From CAYSGL01 sp964520985 (GTDB lineage Bacteria > Pseudomonadota > Alphaproteobacteria > Micavibrionales > Micavibrionaceae), in NCBI GenBank assembly GCA_964520985.1, contig CAZFPB010000001.1, forward strand, positions 1,116,001 to 1,180,000: a DNA stretch of 64,000 nt, written 5' to 3'. The notes under the pieces were generated by a model, which did not search any database, was not told where the DNA came from, and saw only the letters and a list, made by a program, of their open reading frames with translations. Both the position numbers and the translations under genes were made by a program. Numbering within the stretch: position 1 is the first letter of the stretch; the number at the start of each line of letters is the position of its first letter. Positions 18,215 to 26,856 of this stretch are shown here, piece after piece.

Positions 18215-21200
18215 TTAGAGGCCTGTCTGGCATCCAGCGGCGTTGCTTAGCATGTCTTCTGCCGAAGCGCCGTAGTTGACATTCACTGCCTGGCCACCTT
18301 GCATCATGCCAGCCGCATCGCCCCAGCAGCTGGCTTGCGTATCGCCTGCGGCCGTTTCAACACTGTTCAGCGTCTGCCCTGTCGGTTCAGCGTCGCCACC
18401 GGCGGCTGTCTCGATATTGTTCAGCGAGGACGGGTCTGTCGCTGGTGCGTTACCACCGGCGAATGGCGTGATCGCGTTGAAGTTTTGCGGCGCGCCCGGA
18501 ATTTGCGGCAGGCCGTTCAACGTGACGTTCAGGCTCGAGAGCTGCAAATTGACCGGTTCGAAGTAACGCATCGCGTCTTCCTGATCGACCGTGACACCGA
18601 TGATAACCGGCACCGAGTCGAGGTAGCCGTAGAAGAAGCGACCGAGCGTCGGATCGTCATTGAAGTGAACGATACGGTTTTCGATTTCATCCAGTTGATC
18701 TTGTTCCAGTTCGAAATCATTGCCCAGATCTTCTGAAGCACTGACGCCGTTAAATTTGGCGAAACGCGCATCGATCAGCGTCGGGTTGCCCGGGGCAAAT
18801 AACGCGCCATTGGCCAGAATGATGAAGTTATCACCCGGATCGGTCAGACCTTCAAAGACGGTCGTACCCAATGTACCGCCATAGACTTCCCCTTTATAAC
18901 CCGGTGCGCCATTAGAAACGAGGCTCAGGGCTGTGGGAACACCACCGCCGACACCCGGATCGAACACAAGGCCTGTCGTCCCGCCGATGATGGTGTTGGT
19001 CGCACCGGTTAGATCGATCACGCCGCTTTCAAATCTCGCGCCTGTCGTGTTTTCTTCGAGGCGGTTGCCTGCGAGGATAACAGTGCCGTTTTGCGAGCCG
19101 GAAGCATAAATGCCGTTGATCGTGCTGCCATTGATACGGTTGTTGTTCAAGGAAGCACTCGTGTTACCGCTTACCTCGATACCATCCTGACCGGCATTGG
19201 TAATGCGGTTGCGGTTGATACGGGCATCAGTAAAGCCGCTTGCTTCGATACCGTCCGCGCCCACGTTGCGGATGATGTTTCGGTTAATGCGGGCCGTGCC
19301 TGTGCCGTTGGCGAAGATAGCGTCGCGGACCGTACGGCGGACTTCGTTCTCAACGATGCGGATATCACCGACATTGTCCGCATGGATACCATCGGCGCCG
19401 ATATTACCAGCTGGAGCATTCAAGCCGATAATGTTGTTCGCCACTGTCAGGTTTGTGCCGCCCGTCAGCAGGATACCGTGATTGCCGGTTCTGTTGATCG
19501 TGTTGTCATTGATGCGGGCACCGTTCGACCCCGAAACCGATACACCGTTACTGCCGATCGTGCCGGTCTGACCGATGTCATTATTGACGATACGCAGATC
19601 AGCGACATTGTCCGCCTTGATACCGTCTTTACCGACACCATCGATGTCATTGTTGCGGATAAGGTTGATGCCTCCCACGCCGTTCATCTGAACACCGTGG
19701 CCTGCACCGCCATCAATATTGTTGCGGGTAATCGTCACGTTCGAGCCGCCGAACGCCGTAATGATCCCGTTGTCCGGCAGAGTGATGCCGGCATTATTGA
19801 TCACGTTGCGGTGAACGGTCGTGTTCGTCGTGTTGCTCAGGTAAACGCCTGTGCGTTGCACGTTATCAATGAAGTTACCGATAATCGTGTTGCCGTCGGC
19901 CACGCCGCCATCAGCGCGGATAACGATACCATCGGACCCGGCATTGTTGACATGGTTGGCTTCACCGGCTGCTGTACCGCCGATAACAGCGTTATTGGTA
20001 TTGGTTACCAGAATACCGCTGCCTTTGGCTGCTGGACCGTCATATTTCGTGTCCGTGATGTAGTTGCCTTTAATGACAGCGCCATTGGATTTGGTCAGGA
20101 AGATACCATCCCCGCCAATGTTGTTGGCACCGGCAGACGTACCGCCGATCGAGGTGTAACCAATATAGTTGTTGGTGACACTGAGGCCGTTATTGTTGTT
20201 GGCGCCTTGGATACCGTCAACGCCGGTTTTGTAAACCGTGTTGCCGTCGATCAGGGCCGTTCTCGCGCCATTGACCACGATACCCGACAGGCGGATATCA
20301 TGCACAATGTTGTCTTCCACGTTCACGCGGTTTGTACCGCTGACTTGAATACCGTTGCCGCGCACATTGTTCATCTCGTTGCGGGTAACGTCGGCATTGC
20401 TGCCGCCTTCAATCTGGATGCCGCTCCAGCTCACATTGTCGAAAATGTTGTGGTCGAGAGCCAGTGTTTTCACCTGCTCCGTGCGGATACCCTGATTGCC
20501 AATGGCTTTCAGGTCGTTTTCTTTGGCGCTGACGCGCTCGCCGCGGATCAGGTCGATGCCGATCGTGCCGATGTTCGCCAGCTTGTTGTAGATCACATTC
20601 GAGTCGTTGGAGTCGCTGACAACGATCCCTTTACCCTTGGTGCGTTTGATGTCGTTTGCATCTGTAGACGCAAGACCGCCGATCAGGATGCCGTTGCTGG
20701 TCGCGGCGCTAATACCGTGGCCTTTTACATCGGAAATCGTGTTGGTTTTCACTACGGCGCCATCAGAGTCTTTTAGCGTGATACCGTTGCCTTTGATATT
20801 GTCAACGCCGCCTGTCAGACCGATAAAGTTGCCAGACACTTCGACGTTCGGCACTTGATTGACGTTGATACCGTCAGCCCAGACCGTATTGATGGTGTTG
20901 CCATCAATCTTGTTCGTGCCGCCCGCGAGATACATCATCACGCCATGACCGCTGTTGGCCACCGTGTTACCGCTAACCGAGATGTTGGAACCCCAGTCGG
21001 TGGTAATACCGCCATATGGAGAGCCAATTGCATAGGTCGTGTTGTTGACATCGTTGCCTTTGATCGACAGATCGATGGCGCTCTCTGCGTAAATACCCAC
21101 GCGGCCCGCATCATCCACCTTGTTGTTTTCAACGACAACACCTGTGCCACCCGATACTTTGATCCCGTCGAGATCGGCTTTGGTTACCGTGTTGCGCTCT

Positions 21201-24200
21201 TCAGCCGCCGCACCGCCAATTTTGGCACCGTTGCTGCCAACCACACGAATACCGTAACCGGCTGTTTCCGTTGTTTTGTTGCCTTTAACCACCGCGTCCT
21301 TCGATTGCTCGATCAGGATGCCATCTGCCTTGATATTGTTCGCGGCGCCTGGCGTTACACCAGCATCCGTGAAGCCAACATAGTTGTTGGAAACAGTCAG
21401 ACCGAAGTTGTTGTTCTTCGCCTGAATGCCGTTCATGCCGACATTATAGACCGTGTTTTTATCGACCAGAACGTTGCGGGCATCATTCACCACGATACCG
21501 GCGAGACGGATATCGTGAACGCTGTTGCGCTCGACATTCGCACGGTTTGTGCCGCTGACCTGAATGCCGTTACCATTTACCTTGTTCAGTTTGTTACGAA
21601 CAACATCCGCATTGGTGCCACCCTGCACTTCGATACCGCTCCAGCTGACCGTGTCCAGATCGTTACGGGCAATCGTGATGCCTTTCACCTGTTCGGTGCG
21701 GATACCGTTATTACCGATTTTCTTCAGGATGTTGTCTGACACCGTGATCAGTTCGCCTTTGTTAATGACGATGCCTGTTTTGGCTACATTGCTGATCTGG
21801 TTCGAGAGAACTTCCGTGCCGTTGCTTGTATCAACAACGATACCGTTGCCTGTCAGACCCACATCGAGGCCAATACGGTTATCCGCAATAACACTCTTCG
21901 TGTTCAGAACGCGGATACCGTCTTTGGTGTTGTTGATTTTGTTATTATTGATGATGTTATAAGCACCGGCGGAGTCAGTCACAGAAACACCGGCAATGCT
22001 GGTATCCTTGATGTCGTTACCCTGAACCCAGAGATTGCCGCCACCATTGACCAGAACGCCGTTTTGACCGCCCTTGATCGTGTTGGTTTTGGCAGGATCC
22101 GATGTAAAGGAACCGATCATCGTGTTGGTGTTGGCCTGACCGCCCTCTTTCGAAAGCACAATCCCGTTTTTCGCATCGGTGATCGTGTTGCCTTCGATCG
22201 TGGTCATATCGTTGCCGTACCACAGGTGAATACCGGCATCGGCCACATTCAGAATCGTGTTGTTTTTGATCAGGGCGTTGTTGTTCAGCTCCAGCTGAAT
22301 ACCATGGCCGTAATCGGTGCCATCAATCTGGTTGCTGGCGATATCGGCGCCATTCCAGAATTTAATGTACATGGCGTTATATTCGCTGCCGTTGATCTTG
22401 TTGTTGTTAATGTCCAGTTGCGTGTCGGCTATGCCATAGGTGCCTTCGGCATAGATGCCGTTGCCACCATTGTTGGTCAGCGTGTTGTGCGCAACCGTGA
22501 TGTTTTTGCCATCCTTGATGTTGATCGCGCTGTTGCTCCAGCCGTCTTTGACGTTCGCAATTGTGTTGCCGTCCGCGTCCGTCGCACCGCCGATGGTCAG
22601 ACCATCGACATTGCCAGCGCGGATACCGGTTGTGGCTTTATCATTACCATCAAAAGTGTTGTCTGCAACCGTGATGCTCGAACCACGCACATGCAGCAGC
22701 GCGGATGTTGTCAGACCCTCAAAGCTGTTGCCCGAAATGTTCGCGCCGGCCGATTCAATCGCGACTAGTTGGCGGTCGCCTGAGTCACCTACTACTTCAT
22801 TGTTAGTGAAGGTCAACGTATCAAAGCCTTTGTTGAAAGCGACCAGTTGGCGCGGAACGTTTGGATCAACAAACTGGTTGCCCGTTCCCCATGCGCCTGG
22901 AGCGCCCGTGTAGGTCTGACCGGTAATGATGTTGCCATCAACGGTAACTTTACGGTTGGTGCGGCCATATTCGCCGGCAAGAGCGCTATCGCCATTAGCC
23001 ACGATACGGTTATCAACGATAGAAATTTTATTGTGGTCGCCTTGCAGATAAACAGCGGCAGTTTCAATGCCTGGATTGGCACTGTCAAAACCGTTGATCG
23101 TGAAGCCTTTATTAGCCGTACCGAGGTTAACATTGGTTACGCCATCCGTGATAACAACCGTCCCTAGTGCGCCTACACCTTCAATGCCGTCAATGGTGGT
23201 TTGATCGCGGCCATTGACCGACTGAAGTGTCAGACTTTTGTTCAGCGTAACGTTTTCAGCGTAAGTGCCGTTATTCACATGAACCGTACGCGCGCCGCCT
23301 GTCAACGAACCATCGACGATGAGGTCGACTGCTTCTTGAATGCGGCCTTTGGTGCCGACCTGGCTGCCCAGATTGGTCACGTAAATTTCAGAGAAATCAC
23401 CCTGGAAGCCTTTGGCTGGCGATGTATCGGTACCGTTGGCCAAGTATGAGGAGAAGTCGATCGTGCCGGCCATCTGAGCGGCAATCGCGGCTTCGCTAAC
23501 GCCGCCCCACCAGTTGCCGGATGCATTGTAAATGCCCGGCGCGCCATTGTTCCATACCAGATAGTTGGTGATGTTGGTCACGCTGTTGTTATGCGCTTTA
23601 ACGCCTGTCGTGTTGCCGTCTGCATACAGACCATAGCCTGCATTCGTGACAGCGTTTTCAAAGATGTTCGCGCCTGTAACATTGCGCAGGGCGATACCGG
23701 CATGTGCGGCAGTGCCCGATGTCACGTTGTTATTGATTGTGACATTATCGCTGTTATCGGCCCAGATGTTGTTCAAGATAGAGTCTGTCACCGTGTTGCG
23801 TGCAATGACAACACCGTCGGTGTTGTTCGTGTAGATACCGTTGCCTTGAACGTTCTCTACCGTGTTGCCGTCTGTATCGACAGCGCCGCCGATAACAGCG
23901 TTAGCGCTATTGTAGACAGCGATACCATCATTGCTCGTGCCCGATACGGCGTTCTTACTAATCACAACGCCGTTTGATCCGGTCGCGCGAATGCCGGTGT
24001 ATCCACCATTGGTGGTGTTACCCGTCACGGTAGCGCCCGTCGTGTTTTCAATCAGTAGATTTGTCTGGTTGACATTCACAGCTGTAAACTGGTTGTCTTT
24101 CACCAGCATATTGCTGCCGCGTACTCGCAAGGTCGATGCGCCATCGCTTGCGCCGGTGAAGGTGTTTCCTTCAATCAGGCCACCCGCGCTGTGCAGGTTT

Positions 24201-26503
24201 GCAACATTGTTACTGCCGGAATTCCCTCCGACGGTGTTATTAGTGAAGACGAGATTAGATGTCTGCGTTCCCAAAGCAATAAGCTGACGCGGACGGTTCG
24301 GGATAGTGAATTGGTCGCCAGTTGTCGCCCACGCGGCGCCTTCAAACGTTTTGCCATCAAAAATGTTATCGTCAATGGTCAGATCGTTGTTCAAGGCCGT
24401 CCATTCTGTCGTCAAGGCAGCTTCGCCCTTGGCTGTAATACGGTTGCCTTGAATAGCGACATTGTCATGGGCGCCTTGAAGATAAACGGCGGCGTTTTCA
24501 ATGCCTGGATTGCCATTATCAAATCCGTTAATCGTGAATCCTTTATTGGTCTTACCGAGATAAACGTCATTTACATTAGGCGTAATTACAACTGTCCCTA
24601 AAGCATTAACGCCCGCGATTCCATTGATGATGGTGGTGTCGCGTCCGTCATCGGACTGCAGGGTCAGGCTCTTGTTAATTATAATATTTTCATTATACGT
24701 GCCCGCCGCCACATTGACGGTGGCGCCGCCAGCGTCATCCGCCAACCAAACGCCTTGCTGGATCAGCGCGGCTGCCGAAACATTCACGGTACCGGCATTG
24801 CTGGAGAGACGCGCGTCGCCAAGCAACGTTGCGCTGTTTTTTTCAAAAAGCTTGCTGTTCAGGTTGATCATGTCAGCATCTACAAGCAGATTGCCGTTAC
24901 CCATGGTCAGGTTACGGTTGAAGTTCACTTCAGTGGAAGCTAGCTCCAGGCCGCCGTTGGTCGTACCATATTGGTGAACCGGGCCATAAATCGGGAAACC
25001 GAAAATAGAACCGATCACGCCCGTTGTGTAATAATCATAGGTGCTGAGGTTGATGTTGCCATCAGCCAGCGCGTTCAGACCAGCATTTACCAGCGCGCTC
25101 AGGATAAAGTTGCCCGTATCAATATTGTAGCCGCCCGGTTTCGTGCCAACATCGATAAAGTCATCAGCTTCGATACGAACGGTGTTATTGCGCATGGAAT
25201 TTGCCAGTGCTTGCGCGCTGATCACATAACCGCCACCCAGCGGATCATTGAGAATACCGTTGTGAATAACCACGAATTCTGGGTCGAGCAGCAAGGTGCC
25301 CGAAGCGCCATTGGTGGCGCTCAGATCGGTGTAGCCCTGATAACCCAAAACTTTATAACCGGATACTTCGGCATTTCCGCCGTTACCGCTTTCGCTGCCG
25401 CCGCGCGCATAAATAGCGCCACGGAAATCGGCATGCTCATCAGCAATTACATTGACCGTACCACCGTTGCCATGCGTACCTGCATCAGCCGCCAGAACAG
25501 CTTCGTTCGATACGTAGACGTTTTTACCAGTTACAGCGATTTCGCCGCCACCGGTGCCACCCGACGCATCGAGTTTGCCTGTAACTTTTACCGTGCCATT
25601 GGAACCGCCGTCGAGAACGATCTTGCCGCCTTTCATCGAAGCAGATGAAGCATTCACGACGCCGCCCATGTTAATGACGTTGTTAACAATTTCTTTGGCC
25701 GCTTCGGCTTTCACGATAACGGTGCCGCCCTGCGCATTGATCGTGCCGCTGTTTTCAATCAGGGCATCGGAGAGTTCGCCATCGACGGCGACTTCAATCA
25801 GGTCATCGCCGTATAGGTCGAGCGTAACTTTTTCGCCCGATGCCAGAACCACTTTACCCATCTTGGCATTGATTTCACCGCTGTTGCTGATGTATGGCGA
25901 CACAAAGGCGGCTAGACCAGCGTTAGCAACGCTAATCGTACCTTTCATTTCAATTTTGCCATCGCCAAAATTCGAGAAGGTATATTGACCATCGTTATCG
26001 AGAATATCTTCATTGGAAACATCACCGGTCGAAGCAATGATACCGCCGACATCCACGCGCGAGTCCGCACCGAAGATTACGCCGTTGCGGTCAAGCACCA
26101 TAACGGTTCCGCCTTTGGCATCCGTGAAGCTTCCGTTGCCATCTTTCAGGCGGGTATTCAGATTGCCGAGGATACGGGTCGGGTCAGAGCCTTTGTTTGT
26201 GGCACGGCCGACAAAAAGCGATCCCGTGTTGTTCTGTCCGATGGTGACGCTCTGGCCTTGCAGAATGTCGAGGTTGTTGCTGTTACCGATGTAAGTCTGT
26301 GTGTGCTGGTCGATCATCGTGTGACCGGCGTTGCTGGTATCGATGCTGATCGAACCGGCCTGGTCGTCGAAGTTGGACCAGGGATTGTCGTTTGCTTCTG
26401 CGGGTGCCGCCAATGCCATCAGACCGACAGCCGTCAGTGCCGTAGCGGATAAAAAGCGGTTCATCGAAAAACGGATTGTTTTAACGGATACAGTGCGGGT
26501 CAT
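18215..26503 (-). CDS. Giant two-partner-secretion exoprotein TpsA1 with a right-handed beta-helix passenger
   Basis: A 2762-residue exoprotein. The signal peptide (about 1-38) ends APAEA. A TPS secretion domain (about 40-300) follows, with VMVLDRNGVIFG in the place of the usual NPNG motif. Residues about 300-600 resemble haemagglutinin-type helix. From about 600 to 2500 there are dozens of PbH1/NosD-like coils of the form NGI-V-x-N-x-I and IGGxxxxxGNT, predicted to stack as a right-handed parallel beta-helix. These coils occur in two successive tandem duplications. The C-terminal 260 or so residues are non-repetitive. The only two cysteines are Cys2726 and Cys2758, which suggests a C-terminal disulfide loop as in HMW1 adhesins. 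RBS GGGGGAGG lies five bases before ATG. It is divergent from tpsB and terminated at 18157-18190. Adhesion or glycan binding is inferred; no catalytic site is recognisable. Confidence 0.92.
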   Translation of the reverse strand: MTRTVSVKTIRFSMNRFLSATALTAVGLMALAAPAEANDNPWSNFDDQAGSISIDTSNAGHTMIDQHTQTYIGNSNNLDILQGQSVTIGQNNTGSLFVGRATNKGSDPTRILGNLNTRLKDGNGSFTDAKGGTVMVLDRNGVIFGADSRVDVGGIIASTGDVSNEDILDNDGQYTFSNFGDGKIEMKGTISVANAGLAAFVSPYISNSGEINAKMGKVVLASGEKVTLDLYGDDLIEVAVDGELSDALIENSGTINAQGGTVIVKAEAAKEIVNNVINMGGVVNASSASMKGGKIVLDGGSNGTVKVTGKLDASGGTGGGEIAVTGKNVYVSNEAVLAADAGTHGNGGTVNVIADEHADFRGAIYARGGSESGNGGNAEVSGYKVLGYQGYTDLSATNGASGTLLLDPEFVVIHNGILNDPLGGGYVISAQALANSMRNNTVRIEADDFIDVGTKPGGYNIDTGNFILSALVNAGLNALADGNINLSTYDYYTTGVIGSIFGFPIYGPVHQYGTTNGGLELASTEVNFNRNLTMGNGNLLVDADMINLNSKLFEKNSATLLGDARLSSNAGTVNVSAAALIQQGVWLADDAGGATVNVAAGTYNENIIINKSLTLQSDDGRDTTIINGIAGVNALGTVVITPNVNDVYLGKTNKGFTINGFDNGNPGIENAAVYLQGAHDNVAIQGNRITAKGEAALTTEWTALNNDLTIDDNIFDGKTFEGAAWATTGDQFTIPNRPRQLIALGTQTSNLVFTNNTVGGNSGSNNVANLHSAGGLIEGNTFTGASDGASTLRVRGSNMLVKDNQFTAVNVNQTNLLIENTTGATVTGNTTNGGYTGIRATGSNGVVISKNAVSGTSNDGIAVYNSANAVIGGAVDTDGNTVENVQGNGIYTNNTDGVVIARNTVTDSILNNIWADNSDNVTINNNVTSGTAAHAGIALRNVTGANIFENAVTNAGYGLYADGNTTGVKAHNNSVTNITNYLVWNNGAPGIYNASGNWWGGVSEAAIAAQMAGTIDFSSYLANGTDTSPAKGFQGDFSEIYVTNLGSQVGTKGRIQEAVDLIVDGSLTGGARTVHVNNGTYAENVTLNKSLTLQSVNGRDQTTIDGIEGVGALGTVVITDGVTNVNLGTANKGFTINGFDSANPGIETAAVYLQGDHNKISIVDNRIVANGDSALAGEYGRTNRKVTVDGNIITGQTYTGAPGAWGTGNQFVDPNVPRQLVAFNKGFDTLTFTNNEVVGDSGDRQLVAIESAGANISGNSFEGLTTSALLHVRGSSITVADNTFDGNDKATTGIRAGNVDGLTIGGATDADGNTIANVKDGWSNSAINIKDGKNITVAHNTLTNNGGNGIYAEGTYGIADTQLDINNNKINGSEYNAMYIKFWNGADIASNQIDGTDYGHGIQLELNNNALIKNNTILNVADAGIHLWYGNDMTTIEGNTITDAKNGIVLSKEGGQANTNTMIGSFTSDPAKTNTIKGGQNGVLVNGGGNLWVQGNDIKDTSIAGVSVTDSAGAYNIINNNKINNTKDGIRVLNTKSVIADNRIGLDVGLTGNGIVVDTSNGTEVLSNQISNVAKTGIVINKGELITVSDNILKKIGNNGIRTEQVKGITIARNDLDTVSWSGIEVQGGTNADVVRNKLNKVNGNGIQVSGTNRANVERNSVHDIRLAGIVVNDARNVLVDKNTVYNVGMNGIQAKNNNFGLTVSNNYVGFTDAGVTPGAANNIKADGILIEQSKDAVVKGNKTTETAGYGIRVVGSNGAKIGGAAAEERNTVTKADLDGIKVSGGTGVVVENNKVDDAGRVGIYAESAIDLSIKGNDVNNTTYAIGSPYGGITTDWGSNISVSGNTVANSGHGVMMYLAGGTNKIDGNTINTVWADGINVNQVPNVEVSGNFIGLTGGVDNIKGNGITLKDSDGAVVKTNTISDVKGHGISAATSNGILIGGLASTDANDIKRTKGKGIVVSDSNDSNVIYNKLANIGTIGIDLIRGERVSAKENDLKAIGNQGIRTEQVKTLALDHNIFDNVSWSGIQIEGGSNADVTRNEMNNVRGNGIQVSGTNRVNVEDNIVHDIRLSGIVVNGARTALIDGNTVYKTGVDGIQGANNNNGLSVTNNYIGYTSIGGTSAGANNIGGDGIFLTKSNGAVIKGNYITDTKYDGPAAKGSGILVTNTNNAVIGGTAAGEANHVNNAGSDGIVIRADGGVADGNTIIGNFIDNVQRTGVYLSNTTNTTVHRNVINNAGITLPDNGIITAFGGSNVTITRNNIDGGAGHGVQMNGVGGINLIRNNDIDGVGKDGIKADNVADLRIVNNDIGQTGTIGSNGVSVSGSNGARINDNTINRTGNHGILLTGGTNLTVANNIIGLNAPAGNIGADGIHADNVGDIRIVENEVRRTVRDAIFANGTGTARINRNIIRNVGADGIEASGFTDARINRNRITNAGQDGIEVSGNTSASLNNNRINGSTINGIYASGSQNGTVILAGNRLEENTTGARFESGVIDLTGATNTIIGGTTGLVFDPGVGGGVPTALSLVSNGAPGYKGEVYGGTLGTTVFEGLTDPGDNFIILANGALFAPGNPTLIDARFAKFNGVSASEDLGNDFELEQDQLDEIENRIVHFNDDPTLGRFFYGYLDSVPVIIGVTVDQEDAMRYFEPVNLQLSSLNVTLNGLPQIPGAPQNFNAITPFAGGNAPATDPSSLNNIETAAGGDAEPTGQTLNSVETAAGDTQASCWGDAAGMMQGGQAVNVNYGASAEDMLSNAAGCQTGL
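19430..21855 (-). repeat. Second tandem duplication inside tpsA1, period about 1215 bp
   Basis: The segment with IRTEQVK, VSWSGI, RGNGIQVSGTNR and VHDIRLAGIVVN (near 21400-21700) recurs about 1215 bases (405 codons) later near 20200-20490. The homology extends on through the GSNxxxxxNxxxxGxGHGV coils. With the preceding 1434-bp pair, almost the whole beta-helix consists of two duplicated blocks. Confidence 0.8.
21855..24720 (-). repeat. Tandem duplication inside tpsA1, period 1434 bp
   Basis: The helix segment beginning NKSLTLQS-xx-GRD (near 24654) recurs 1434 bases (478 codons) further on, near 23220. Shared landmarks are ALGTVVIT, NKGFTINGFD, NPGIE-AAVYLQG and PRQL. Homology is clear over roughly the first 250 residues of each copy and fades later. 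The sequences have diverged at the nucleotide level, so this is an old in-frame duplication. Confidence 0.8.
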
Positions 26504-26856
26504 GGTGACCTCCCCCTCAAAAAGCGCCGCCCGTTGGTTTCAGACTTGGGGCGGCAGTGACAATAATGGATGGGAAGGTTTTGACAGCTTGCTGTTAATA
26601 TTTCAAGATGTATTAAGGAAAACTTAAGACTTTATTCGAATGTTTTCAGACAATTAGAGAACACCAATATAAGATAATTATTATGTAACAACGATTAGAG
26701 GCACTTAGCATAACACCTGCTCAAAAGTCGTTGCCCGAATACCACATAACTGTGTGATTTCCGCTGTATGCGCCTGATTGACAATTGTATTCCCCCCAAA
26801 TCTGCCATAAAAGAAATGGATTAACAGGCTTTTTCAAAGCCCTAGGGGGACTAACC
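26504..26856. promoter_or_regulatory. Divergent control region between tpsA1 and tpsB
   Basis: This 353-base gap holds no gene I can support. On the tpsA1 side a leader hairpin (26526-26555, 7-bp GCCGCCC stem) sits 20 bases upstream of the ATG. The middle is AT-rich (about 26580-26700), with TTGACA at 26578-26583 and a small palindrome ACAGCTTGCTGT directly after. A second TTGACA lies at 26778-26783, but neither has a good -10 at standard spacing. The tpsB RBS AGGGGGA is at 26844-26850. Divergent promoters are expected here because both partners must be made together. Confidence 0.5.

Noticed and set aside
19430..24720. Regularly spaced repeats that could suggest a CRISPR array
   Set aside because: The repeats are degenerate at the DNA level, in frame, and encode beta-helix coils; no identical direct repeats with unique spacers and no cas genes.
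19091..24990. Long plus-strand open frames antisense to tpsA1 (for example 19091-20776 and 20855-21739)
   Set aside because: They mirror the repetitive codon pattern of tpsA1, have no RBS, and translate to low-complexity sequence without family features. tpsA1 itself has clear domains in the opposite frame.
26785..26856. N-terminal extension of tpsB from TTG
   Set aside because: The GTG at 26857 has a strong RBS and starts directly with a signal peptide.
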